Assembly (NCBI GenBank): GCA_016936665.1
Contig: JAFGXI010000005.1
Coordinates: 99,311 to 163,310, forward strand
Source of the DNA: Bacteroidales bacterium
GTDB taxonomy: Bacteria; Bacteroidota; Bacteroidia; Bacteroidales; JAFGXI01
Reading direction: 5' to 3'
Length of the DNA: 64,000 nucleotides
Under the pieces are notes generated by a model that was not told the DNA's origin, searched no databases, and was given only the letters and a program-made list of their open reading frames with translations. The translations under genes and the position numbers were made by a program. Positions 18,461-26,716 of the stretch are shown piece by piece (the first letter of the stretch is position 1; every line of letters starts with the position of its first letter).

Positions 18461-18487
18461 CACGTTGTATTTTTATCATTATTTATT

Positions 18488-19630
18488 ATGGTTCAAAACC
18501 CAATACCAATGGTTGACTTAGCAAGTCAATATCAGAAAATAAAAAAAGAAATCGATCAGGCTATTCAGACGGTTATCGACGATACAGCGTTTATTAATGG
18601 ACCTCATGTTAAGTCATTTAAAAGCGACTTAGAAAAATACCTCGACGTTAAGCACGTTATACCCTGCGGTAATGGAACTGATGCTTTGCAAATTGCTATG
18701 ATGGCTTTGGGTTTAAAGCATGGCGATGAAGTGATTACTGCTAATTTCACCTTTGTAGCAACAGTAGAAGTAATAGCGTTGTTAGGTTTAACGCCTGTTC
18801 TTGTGGATGTTCTTCCGGATACCTATACCATGGATATTGAAGCAGTAAAAAGAGCTATTACACCTAAAACTAAGGCAATTGTTCCGGTTCATTTGTTTGG
18901 TCAAGTGGCAGATATGGATGAATTAATGGAAATTGCCGAGGAAAACAATTTGTTTGTAATCGAAGATACAGCGCAAGCCATTGGTGCAGATTATACCTTC
19001 AAAAGTGGCCGAGTAGCAAAAGCTGGAACTATTGGCCATATTGGTACAACTTCATTCTTCCCATCAAAAAATTTAGGTTGTTATGGCGATGGTGGTGCCA
19101 TTTTTACCAATGATGATTCTTTGGCCGAAAAACTTCAGTCGGTAGTTAATCATGGTATGAAAGTGAGATACTATCACGATAACGTTGGGGTTAATTCTCG
19201 TTTGGATACTATCCAAGCAGCAATTTTATCGGTAAAACTACCTTATTTAGACCAGTACAATAAAAGTCGCCGAGAAGTCGCCGATTATTACGACCGGGCA
19301 TTCTCGTCTTGTCAATTATTAAAAACACCGTATAGAAGTCCGCAATCTACACATACTTTTCATCAATACACTTTGGTTTTGGATCAAAGTGTGGATAGGG
19401 AGACCTTGCAAAGCTACTTAAACGAACAAGGTATTTCGTCGGCGGTTTATTATCCGGTACCATTGCACTTGCAAAAAGCTTATCGCGACGAGAGATATAA
19501 GGAAGGCGATTTCCCGGTAACAGAGCATCTTTGTGAAAATGTCATCTCTCTACCTATTCATACCGAAATGAATGAAGAAATATTGAAATATATCACAGAT
19601 CATGTTCTTAATTTTTTAAAATCATTATAA
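18488..19630 (+). CDS. DegT/DnrJ/EryC1/StrS aminotransferase (WbpE-like)
   Basis: This is a 380-residue PLP-dependent sugar aminotransferase. The PLP lysine is K194 in SFFPSKNLG, and the cofactor-binding aspartate lies in VIEDTAQAIGA (D160). The start ATG 18488 (MVQNPIPMVDLASQY) matches the family N-terminus; the upstream extension contains the promoter. It is closest in motif pattern to WbpE/VioA-type enzymes acting on UDP-3-keto sugars. The next genes encode an acetyltransferase and a UDP-sugar dehydrogenase, so it probably makes a UDP-2,3-diacetamido uronic acid precursor. The exact substrate is inferred. Confidence 0.9.
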   Translation: MVQNPIPMVDLASQYQKIKKEIDQAIQTVIDDTAFINGPHVKSFKSDLEKYLDVKHVIPCGNGTDALQIAMMALGLKHGDEVITANFTFVATVEVIALLGLTPVLVDVLPDTYTMDIEAVKRAITPKTKAIVPVHLFGQVADMDELMEIAEENNLFVIEDTAQAIGADYTFKSGRVAKAGTIGHIGTTSFFPSKNLGCYGDGGAIFTNDDSLAEKLQSVVNHGMKVRYYHDNVGVNSRLDTIQAAILSVKLPYLDQYNKSRREVADYYDRAFSSCQLLKTPYRSPQSTHTFHQYTLVLDQSVDRETLQSYLNEQGISSAVYYPVPLHLQKAYRDERYKEGDFPVTEHLCENVISLPIHTEMNEEILKYITDHVLNFLKSL

Positions 19631-19636
19631 TTGCAT

Positions 19637-20212
19637 ATGGAAAAACAATATTTTGCTCATGAAACAGCGGTGATTGACGATGGTTGTCAAATCGGAAAAG
19701 GAACAAAGATTTGGCATTTTTCGCATATCATGTCCAATTGTGTATTAGGTGAAAACTGTAATATTGGACAAAATGTTGTGGTTTCGCCCCAAGTAGTTTT
19801 AGGTAAAAATGTAAAAGTGCAAAACAACGTATCTATTTACACTGGTGTCATTTGCGACGACGATGTTTTTTTAGGTCCTTCAATGGTTTTTACCAATGTA
19901 ACTAATCCGAGAAGTGCTGTTAACAGACGCGGAGAATATGCTAGAACACACGTGGGAAGAGGAGCTTCTATAGGGGCAAATGCAACTATTGTTTGTGGGC
20001 ATGATATCGGAGAATTTGCGTTTATCGGTGCAGGGGCTGTGGTGACTAAAACAGTGCCGGCTTATGCTTTGGTTGTTGGAAATCCTGCAAAGCACATTGG
20101 TTGGATGAGCGAATTTGGACATCGTTTAGAGTTTAATACCGATGGTTTTGCTGTTTGTCCGGAAAGCCAAGAGAAATATCAATTGAAAGATAATCAAGTT
20201 AATAAAATATAA
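19637..20212 (+). CDS. Left-handed beta-helix N-acetyltransferase (WbpD-like)
   Basis: The 191-residue protein has hexapeptide repeats ([LIV]GxxxxI-type) through most of its length, for example IGKGTKIWHFSHI and LGENCNIGQNVVV. The TNVTNPRSAVNRRGEY insert is typical of WbpD-type UDP-amino-sugar acetyltransferases. It would transfer acetyl from acetyl-CoA to the amino group introduced by the aminotransferase upstream. I chose ATG 19637 over the TTG at 19631 because the family starts MEKxYFAHETAVID. Gap to the previous stop is 6 bp. It is in the cytoplasm and likely trimeric, as is usual for the family. Confidence 0.9.
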   Translation: MEKQYFAHETAVIDDGCQIGKGTKIWHFSHIMSNCVLGENCNIGQNVVVSPQVVLGKNVKVQNNVSIYTGVICDDDVFLGPSMVFTNVTNPRSAVNRRGEYARTHVGRGASIGANATIVCGHDIGEFAFIGAGAVVTKTVPAYALVVGNPAKHIGWMSEFGHRLEFNTDGFAVCPESQEKYQLKDNQVNKI

Positions 20213-20238
20213 ATTGCGATAGCATAAAGTGAATTAAA

Positions 20239-21528
20239 ATGTACGAACAATTAATTAATAAAGAAGCCAAGTTGGCTGTTATTGGATTAGGATATGTTGG
20301 TTTACCAATTGCCTTAGAATTTGCTAAAAAAATTAAAGTTGTAGGATTCGACATCAAACCTGAAAGAGTTGAATTGATGAAAAAAGGCATTGATCCTAGC
20401 AACGAGCTTGTAAAAGAAGATTTTGAGGGTTGCGATATATTATTTACAGCCAATCCTGATGATTTAAAAGATGTCGATTTTTATGTTGTTGCTGTGCCAA
20501 CACCAATAGATGAACACAATTTACCGGATATGACACCTGTTATTAAAGCCTCAGAAACAGTAGGAAGAGTGTTGTCGAAAGGGAATTATGTAGTGTACGA
20601 AAGTACTGTTTACCCAGGAGCAACAGAAGAAGATTGTGTGCCTGTTTTAGAGGAAAAGTCGGGTTTAAAATTTGTCGATGATTTCAAAGTCGGTTTTTCG
20701 CCTGAACGTATCAACCCCGGTGATAAAGAGCATACGTTAACTTCAATTGTAAAAGTAGTTTCCGGATGCGATGCCGAAAGTTTAGAGAATATCGCTAAAA
20801 CTTACGAAATGGTGGTTAAGGCAGGGGTTCACAGAGCCAGTAGCATAAAAGTAGCTGAAGCGTCTAAAATTATCGAAAACACACAAAGAGATGTTAATAT
20901 TGCTTTAATGAATGAGTTGTCTATCATCTTCAATAAAATGGGAATTAACACATACGAAGTGTTAGAAGCAGCAGGAACAAAATGGAATTTTCTAAAGTTT
21001 TTCCCCGGCTTGGTGGGAGGGCATTGTATAGGTGTCGATCCGTATTATTTATCGTATAAAGCAAAAGAATTTGGATATCATCCTCAAATGATTGATGGTG
21101 GCCGATTTGTTAACGATAGCATGGGACGATATTTAGCCAAACAAACGGTTAAACAAATTATTGCTAAAGATAAAAACATTAAAGGATCTCGTGTTTTAGT
21201 TTTAGGAATGACTTTTAAAGAAGATGTTACCGATATTCGCAACTCTAAAGTTATCGATGTAATCGAAGAACTTAGATCTTTTGGCGTAAAAGTAGATGTT
21301 TGCGACGCGTGGGCCGATAAAAAAGAAGTCCACGAAGAATATGGTGTTGAAATGATTTCTGAGCCAAGTGGTCTTTACGATGCTGTTATAGTAGCTGTAA
21401 ACCATCGTCAATATAAAGAATTGACAGAAACTTATTTTAAAAGCTTGATGGATGAAAACGGTATCTTAGTAGATGTTAAAGGTATTTACAGAGGTAAAGT
21501 TAAAGATTTAAAATATATGAGTTTCTAA
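20239..21528 (+). CDS. UDP-N-acetyl-sugar 6-dehydrogenase (WbpA/TviB-like)
   Basis: This 429-residue NAD-dependent dehydrogenase oxidises C6 of a UDP-HexNAc to the uronic acid in two steps. The Rossmann motif is VIGLGYVGLP (residues 14-23). The catalytic cysteine is C263 in GGHCIGVDPYYL. The mid-protein EASKIIENTQRDVNIAL helix is the family core. The sequence around AVPTPIDEHNLPDMTP is typical of the TviB/WbpA branch that acts on UDP-GlcNAc. It is third in the operon with the aminotransferase and acetyltransferase. The 3-oxidoreductase (WbpB) needed for a complete WbpA-B-E-D pathway is not in the window. Confidence 0.92.
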   Translation: MYEQLINKEAKLAVIGLGYVGLPIALEFAKKIKVVGFDIKPERVELMKKGIDPSNELVKEDFEGCDILFTANPDDLKDVDFYVVAVPTPIDEHNLPDMTPVIKASETVGRVLSKGNYVVYESTVYPGATEEDCVPVLEEKSGLKFVDDFKVGFSPERINPGDKEHTLTSIVKVVSGCDAESLENIAKTYEMVVKAGVHRASSIKVAEASKIIENTQRDVNIALMNELSIIFNKMGINTYEVLEAAGTKWNFLKFFPGLVGGHCIGVDPYYLSYKAKEFGYHPQMIDGGRFVNDSMGRYLAKQTVKQIIAKDKNIKGSRVLVLGMTFKEDVTDIRNSKVIDVIEELRSFGVKVDVCDAWADKKEVHEEYGVEMISEPSGLYDAVIVAVNHRQYKELTETYFKSLMDENGILVDVKGIYRGKVKDLKYMSF

Positions 21529-21549
21529 AATCTGATGTTAGAGAAAAAG

Positions 21550-21584
21550 AAAAGGGAAACAAATATTTTTAGTTCCCTTTTTTT
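21550..21584. terminator. Bidirectional rho-independent terminator
   Basis: The stem AAAAGGGAA(a)C pairs with GTTCCCTTTT, followed by a T-run (TTTTTTT). It lies between the convergent dehydrogenase and fumarase genes, and the opposite strand also has a T-rich tail. Confidence 0.8.
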
Positions 21585-21602
21585 GTACAAAGCAATTCAG
21601 TG

Positions 21603-23207
21603 TTAAATTTGTTCAAAGAAATCGTTGCCTTTATCATCTGTAACAATGAAAGCTGGGAAGTTTTTAACTTTAATTTTTCGTACAGCCTCCATACCGAATT
21701 CTTCAAAATCGATCACTTCTATAGATAAAATATTTTCCTTTGCTAAAATAGCCGCCGGGCCACCTATAGATCCTAAATAAAAACCACCATATTTCTGGCA
21801 AGCTTCTTTTACTTGAGACGAACGGTTACCTTTAGCCACCATCACCATGCTACCACCTTTGGCTTGGAAAGGTCCAACGTACGGATCCATTCTTCCCGAT
21901 GTAGTAGGCCCAAAACTACCCGATGGCATCCCTGCCGGAGTTTTAGCCGGACCTGCATAATAAACAGGATGATTTTTGAAATATTCAGGCATTGGTTCTC
22001 CATTGTCGAGCATTTCTTGTATGCGAGCATGAGCCATGTCGCGGGCTACAATTAAAGTTCCGTTTAAACTTAATCGTGTTTTAATCGGGTATTTAGTGAG
22101 CTCGGCTAAAATATTTTCCATCGGTTGATCTAAGTTGATTTCAACAGCAGGCTCTAAGTGTGGTGGATTTGCAGGAACTAAACGGCCCGGATTTTTTTCA
22201 AGCTGTTCAACATAAATACCATCTTCTGTAATTTTTGCTTTGATGTTTCGGTCTGCACTACAACTAACGCCCAATCCTATCGGGTTGGATGCTGCGTGTC
22301 TTGGCAAGCGAATTACACGAATATCGTGAGCAAAATATTTACCCCCATACTGGGCTCCTATACCTAATTCTTGAGTCATTTTAAGCACTTTTTCTTCCCA
22401 CTCCAAATCGCGGAATGCGCGACCCAATTCATTGCCGGTGGTTGGGAGATTGTCGTAATACCCAACAGAAGCTAATTTTACAGTTTTTAAATTCATTTCT
22501 GCCGAGGTTCCACCAATTACGAAGGCTAAGTGATAAGGTGGGCAAGCGGCTGTACCTATGTCTTTTAATTTTGCTTTTAGAAAAGTGGTTAAATTTTCTT
22601 CGGTTAATACTTGTTTGGTTTGCTGATATAAGTATGTTTTATTCGCAGAACCTCCTCCTTTGGCTATAAACAAAAAATCGTAATGATTCCCTTTTTTTGA
22701 ATAGACGTCAATTTGAGCCGGAAGATTTGTTGCCGTGTTTTTTTCATCTAACATCGTTAGAGGTGCAATTTGAGAATATCTTAAATTATTATTCTGGTAG
22801 GTGTTGTAAACGCCTTTCGATAAAAACTCAGCGTCGTTTGTTCCGGTGTAAACATCCTCTCCTTTTTTTCCCATCACAATAGCTGTTCCTGTATCTTGGC
22901 AAGATGGTAATTGGCCTTGGGCTGCCACTTCGGCATTCTTCAATAAGGTATAGGCAACAAATTTATCGTTGTCTGTTGCTTCAGGATCTTCTAAGATTTT
23001 TGCTAACTTTTCTAGGTGTGCTGTTCTTAATAAAAACGACACGTCTGTCATTGCTTCTTCTGATAATATTTCTAAACCTTTTGGGTCAACTTTTAATATT
23101 TTTCTGCCATCAATTTCGATAGTAGAGACATAGTCTTTGGTAACTAAACGGTATTGAGTGGTATCTTCACCCATCTCAAAAATGTCTTGGAATTTGAATT
23201 CGCTCAT
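21603..23207 (-). CDS. Fumarate hydratase, class I (Fe-S)
   Basis: This 534-residue class I fumarase interconverts fumarate and malate in the TCA cycle using an oxygen-sensitive [4Fe-4S] cluster. Cluster cysteines are C103 (LPSCQDTG), C222 (AACPPYH) and C316 (VSCSADRN). The N-terminal ~330 residues form the alpha domain. The C-terminal part has the beta-domain sequences [20 protein letters not shown] and ARDMAHARI. Both domains are fused, as in E. coli FumA. The gene is monocistronic, between a terminator and the divergent secDF gene. An Fe-S fumarase suits an anaerobic or microaerobic lifestyle. Confidence 0.95.
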   Translation of the reverse strand: MSEFKFQDIFEMGEDTTQYRLVTKDYVSTIEIDGRKILKVDPKGLEILSEEAMTDVSFLLRTAHLEKLAKILEDPEATDNDKFVAYTLLKNAEVAAQGQLPSCQDTGTAIVMGKKGEDVYTGTNDAEFLSKGVYNTYQNNNLRYSQIAPLTMLDEKNTATNLPAQIDVYSKKGNHYDFLFIAKGGGSANKTYLYQQTKQVLTEENLTTFLKAKLKDIGTAACPPYHLAFVIGGTSAEMNLKTVKLASVGYYDNLPTTGNELGRAFRDLEWEEKVLKMTQELGIGAQYGGKYFAHDIRVIRLPRHAASNPIGLGVSCSADRNIKAKITEDGIYVEQLEKNPGRLVPANPPHLEPAVEINLDQPMENILAELTKYPIKTRLSLNGTLIVARDMAHARIQEMLDNGEPMPEYFKNHPVYYAGPAKTPAGMPSGSFGPTTSGRMDPYVGPFQAKGGSMVMVAKGNRSSQVKEACQKYGGFYLGSIGGPAAILAKENILSIEVIDFEEFGMEAVRKIKVKNFPAFIVTDDKGNDFFEQI

Positions 23208-23442
23208 CTGAAATGATTTTTTGTATATTAATATATGACGCTAATTTAATACATAAAATATTTTCAAACGATTAAAAAAAGAATGCTTTACAATACTTTA
23301 GTCTTTTACGACTATGTTTATTGTTGCATGAATAAGTATTAAAATCGTTCTGTTTTTACACATTGCTATAAGTTTTAAGCAGATTATAGCGTATTTCTAA
23401 ATATTAATTGCGTTATTATCGGGCGATTTTGTTAAAAAAATC

Positions 23443-23450
23443 TATATTTG
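23443..23450 (+). promoter_or_regulatory. -7 box for secDF
   Basis: TATATTTG matches TAnnTTTG exactly, 49 bp before the secDF ATG. No -33 TTTG at the usual distance is evident. Confidence 0.5.
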
Positions 23451-23499
23451 CAAATTCTAAAAAAACTGAAAATTAGTTACTAAATAATAATTAAGACAA

Positions 23500-26400
23500 A
23501 TGCAAAACAAAGGAGCTATTAAGATTTTAGCAATACTATTAGCCGTAGTAAGTCTTTATCAGTTAACTTTTACGTGGGTTGCCAATAATGTGCGATCAGA
23601 TGCAGAAGCATACAGTGGTGGAGATCCTGTTAAAGAAAAAATTTATTTGGATTCGGTAGCGAACGTTAAGGTGTATCCGCTTTTAGGTTATACCTATCAA
23701 GAGTGTCAACAAAAAGAAATTAATTTAGGTCTCGACCTTAAAGGAGGTATGAACGTAACTCTTGAAATTTCTGTTGTTGATGTGGTTAAAGCCCTTTCGA
23801 ACTACAGTAAAAATCCAACTTTTGTTGAAGCTATTAAATTAGCTAAAGAGAAGCAAAAGGACAGTCAAAAAGATTTTGTTGATCTTTTCGGAGAGTCTTT
23901 CAAAGAGGTTGATCCAAATGCAAGATTAGCATCGGTTTTTAACACACCAGATCTAAAAGAACTAATCAATGCAAAATCAACAGATGAAGAAGTATTAAAA
24001 GTACTTAAAGATCAAACTCAAGCCGCGATAGATAACTCATTCCAAATATTGAGAACACGTATCGACCGTTTTGGTGTGGCTCAGCCTAACATTCAGCGCC
24101 TCGAAACAGCAGGTAGAATATTGGTGGAATTACCAGGTATCAAAGATCCGGAGCGTGTTAGAAAATTATTGCAAGGTACAGCTCAGTTAGAGTTTTGGGA
24201 AACCTATAATCTAAATGAAATTTATGGTGCTCTTTGGTCAGCAAACAATGTTATTCGCGATTTGAATAATGCTGAGAGCGAAACAAAAGAGGAAAAAGAT
24301 ACAACTAAGGTTGAGATTATTGCTGCTCCTGTTGAAGCAGAAACAGAATTAGTTGCAGATAGTACAACTCAAACCAATAATGCAGAATCATTATTGGCCG
24401 AAGTAACAGACTCTACCGCTGGGTCTGTCGATACTACTGCTGCAATCGAAGCACAAAGAAAAAACATGCCGTTGTGGACAGTGCTTTCTCCAAGCATCGA
24501 TCAGAAAGGTAATCCTATGCAAACAGCTGGTGTTGGTGTTGCTCACTTTAAAGATACTGCTAAAGTGAACGAGTACTTACACATGAAACAAGCCAAAGCG
24601 GTACTTCCAAAAGATCTTAAATTTTTATGGGGTGTAAAACCAATCAAAGGTCGTGAAGATTTATATGAGCTTTATGCCATTAAAATAACAACTCGCGATG
24701 GAAGAGCTCCTTTAGAAGGCGATGTTATCACCAATGCTCGTCAAGAATTTGGTCAAAACCAAGCTGCAGCAGAAGTTTCAATGACTATGAACTCTACCGG
24801 TGCTAGAGAATGGGCTAGAATTACTAAAGCAAACATCGACCGTCAGGTGGCTATTGTACTCGATAACTATGTATATTCAGCGCCTAATGTTAACGATGAG
24901 ATAAAAGGAGGACGTTCATCCATTACTGGAGGTTTTTCTATTGAAGAAGCAACCGACTTAGCCAATATTCTTAAGTCTGGTAAATTACCTGCTCCGGCAC
25001 ACATTATCGAAGAAGCTATTGTGGGTCCTTCGTTAGGTCAAGAAGCTATCAACTCAGGTTTATTATCCTTTGTCATTGCCTTTATTTTGGTGTTGATTTA
25101 CATGTTTTTCTTCTACAGCAGATCAGGTATTGTAGCCGATTTAGCTTTGATAGCAAATATCTTCTTTATCATGGGTGTATTAGCTTCGCTGGGAGCTGTT
25201 TTAACTTTGCCAGGTATTGCCGGTATTGTGTTAACAATTGGTATGTCGGTAGATGCTAACGTACTTATTTTCGAGCGTATTAAGGAAGAAATAGCTGCAG
25301 GAAAAGGTTTGAAGTTAGCTGTAACCGATGGTTATAAGAATGCCTATTCTGCCATTATCGACGCCAACGTAACAACATTACTAACAGGTATAATATTATT
25401 TGTATTTGGTACAGGTCCAATTAAAGGTTTTGCAACTACTTTAATTATTGGTATTTTAACTTCGTTATTTGCTGCGATTTTTATTACAAGAATCATATTT
25501 GTTAGCTTACTTGATAAAAATAAAACTATCAAGTTTGCGATCAAAATGACAGAAAATGTGCTTAAAAATGCACAAGTTAAATTTATCGAAAAACGTAAAA
25601 TGTTTTATGTAATTTCTAGCATTATTATCATAGCTGGAATAGTTTCGTTATTTACAAGAGGATTAGATTATGGTATCGACTTTGTTGGAGGAAGAACTTA
25701 CGTAGTTCGTTTTCACGAACCGGTTGTAACTTCCGATTTAGCGAAGTCCTTAAAAGATGTTATGGTAACAGATGCACCAGAAGTTAAAGTATTTGGAGAA
25801 AGCAATCAGGTTAAAATATCAACCAAATATTTGATCGATAGCGAAGACGAAAACGCCGATGATATGGTGGAAGAAAAAATCTTCGAAGGCTTAAAATCTT
25901 ATTTAGGAGATGGTGTAACTTACCAAGATTTTACTGAAAATTTTAAGATGAGCTCTCAGAAAGTAGGTCCAACTATTGCCGACGATATTAAAGTTTCAGC
26001 TGTTTGGGCGATATTATTTTCTCTGTTGGGGATTTTTATATACATCGTAATTCGCTTCCGTAATTGGCAATTTGGTTTAGGTGCGTTAGCAGCACTTGCT
26101 CACGACGTGTTGATTGTTATTGGTTTGTTCTCGATTTTTTACGGAATATTACCCTTCTCTTTATCGATAGATCAAGCCTTTATTGCAGCAATCTTAACCG
26201 TAGTAGGTTATTCCATTAACGATACTGTGGTTGTGTTAGATAGGATTCGTGAATTTGTTGGTTTACATCCTAAATCGGATCGTAAAGAGCTTTATAATTC
26301 CGCATTGAACAGCACTTTAACACGTACTTTAAGTACATCATTAAGTACGTTTGTAGTATTACTAGCGATCTTCATCTTTGGAGGTGAGGTTATTAGAGGA

Positions 26401-26502
26401 TTTATATTTGCCCTTTTAGTTGGTATTATTGTCGGTACTTATTCATCATTATTTATAGCAACGCCTGTTGCATACGATACGATCAAAAAACCTAAAAAAT
26501 AA
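23500..26502 (+). CDS. secDF: Protein translocase subunits SecD and SecF, fused
   Basis: This 1000-residue inner-membrane protein uses the proton gradient to help SecYEG complete export. SecD occupies about 1-690: the first TM helix, the LGLDLKGGMNV motif, a large periplasmic P1 domain with a low-complexity acidic/Thr insert near 265-320, and the TM block with GMSVDANVLIFERI(K)E. SecF follows from about 695: GLDYGIDFVGGRTYVV, then the TM block with GYSINDTVVVLDRIRE. The fusion is normal for Bacteroidota. The gene is transcribed alone from its own promoter and ends at a strong terminator. Confidence 0.97.
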   Translation: MQNKGAIKILAILLAVVSLYQLTFTWVANNVRSDAEAYSGGDPVKEKIYLDSVANVKVYPLLGYTYQECQQKEINLGLDLKGGMNVTLEISVVDVVKALSNYSKNPTFVEAIKLAKEKQKDSQKDFVDLFGESFKEVDPNARLASVFNTPDLKELINAKSTDEEVLKVLKDQTQAAIDNSFQILRTRIDRFGVAQPNIQRLETAGRILVELPGIKDPERVRKLLQGTAQLEFWETYNLNEIYGALWSANNVIRDLNNAESETKEEKDTTKVEIIAAPVEAETELVADSTTQTNNAESLLAEVTDSTAGSVDTTAAIEAQRKNMPLWTVLSPSIDQKGNPMQTAGVGVAHFKDTAKVNEYLHMKQAKAVLPKDLKFLWGVKPIKGREDLYELYAIKITTRDGRAPLEGDVITNARQEFGQNQAAAEVSMTMNSTGAREWARITKANIDRQVAIVLDNYVYSAPNVNDEIKGGRSSITGGFSIEEATDLANILKSGKLPAPAHIIEEAIVGPSLGQEAINSGLLSFVIAFILVLIYMFFFYSRSGIVADLALIANIFFIMGVLASLGAVLTLPGIAGIVLTIGMSVDANVLIFERIKEEIAAGKGLKLAVTDGYKNAYSAIIDANVTTLLTGIILFVFGTGPIKGFATTLIIGILTSLFAAIFITRIIFVSLLDKNKTIKFAIKMTENVLKNAQVKFIEKRKMFYVISSIIIIAGIVSLFTRGLDYGIDFVGGRTYVVRFHEPVVTSDLAKSLKDVMVTDAPEVKVFGESNQVKISTKYLIDSEDENADDMVEEKIFEGLKSYLGDGVTYQDFTENFKMSSQKVGPTIADDIKVSAVWAILFSLLGIFIYIVIRFRNWQFGLGALAALAHDVLIVIGLFSIFYGILPFSLSIDQAFIAAILTVVGYSINDTVVVLDRIREFVGLHPKSDRKELYNSALNSTLTRTLSTSLSTFVVLLAIFIFGGEVIRGFIFALLVGIIVGTYSSLFIATPVAYDTIKKPKK

Positions 26503-26521
26503 ATTTAGGATAATGATATTT

Positions 26522-26553
26522 AAAAGGGCTGGCAGTATGTTAGCCCTTTTTTA
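26522..26553 (+). terminator. Terminator after secDF
   Basis: A perfect 9-bp stem AAAAGGGCT/AGCCCTTTT with an 11-nt loop is followed by a T-run. It starts 20 bp after the secDF stop. Confidence 0.88.
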
Positions 26554-26716
26554 TTCCATAAATTATACTGTACATATCCAATTATCTATATATAGTAAAT
26601 CAGGTAACACAAAGGCAACAAAGCGTAAAAAGTTGATCTTCTGTGTTGTTTATTCGAACTGTTATCCTTAAATTGCACTCGTTAAATCTAAAATTATTTA
26701 TTAAATTTTATTCATT

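Larger units (their letters stand above)
18033..18487. other. 455-bp intergenic region
   Basis: This separates the divergent AraC gene and the aminotransferase gene. It contains the AraC -7 box and the promoter of the aminotransferase operon. A small hairpin followed by six T (18385-18406, stem AATCC/GGATT) has no plus-strand gene before it. No credible coding frame was found: the open frame at 17964-18233 on the plus strand is antisense to the AraC gene and has no recognisable features. Confidence 0.5.

Noticed and set aside
18434..18487. Longer start for the aminotransferase
   Set aside because: It overlaps the -7 promoter box and precedes the family N-terminus; ATG 18488 fits better.
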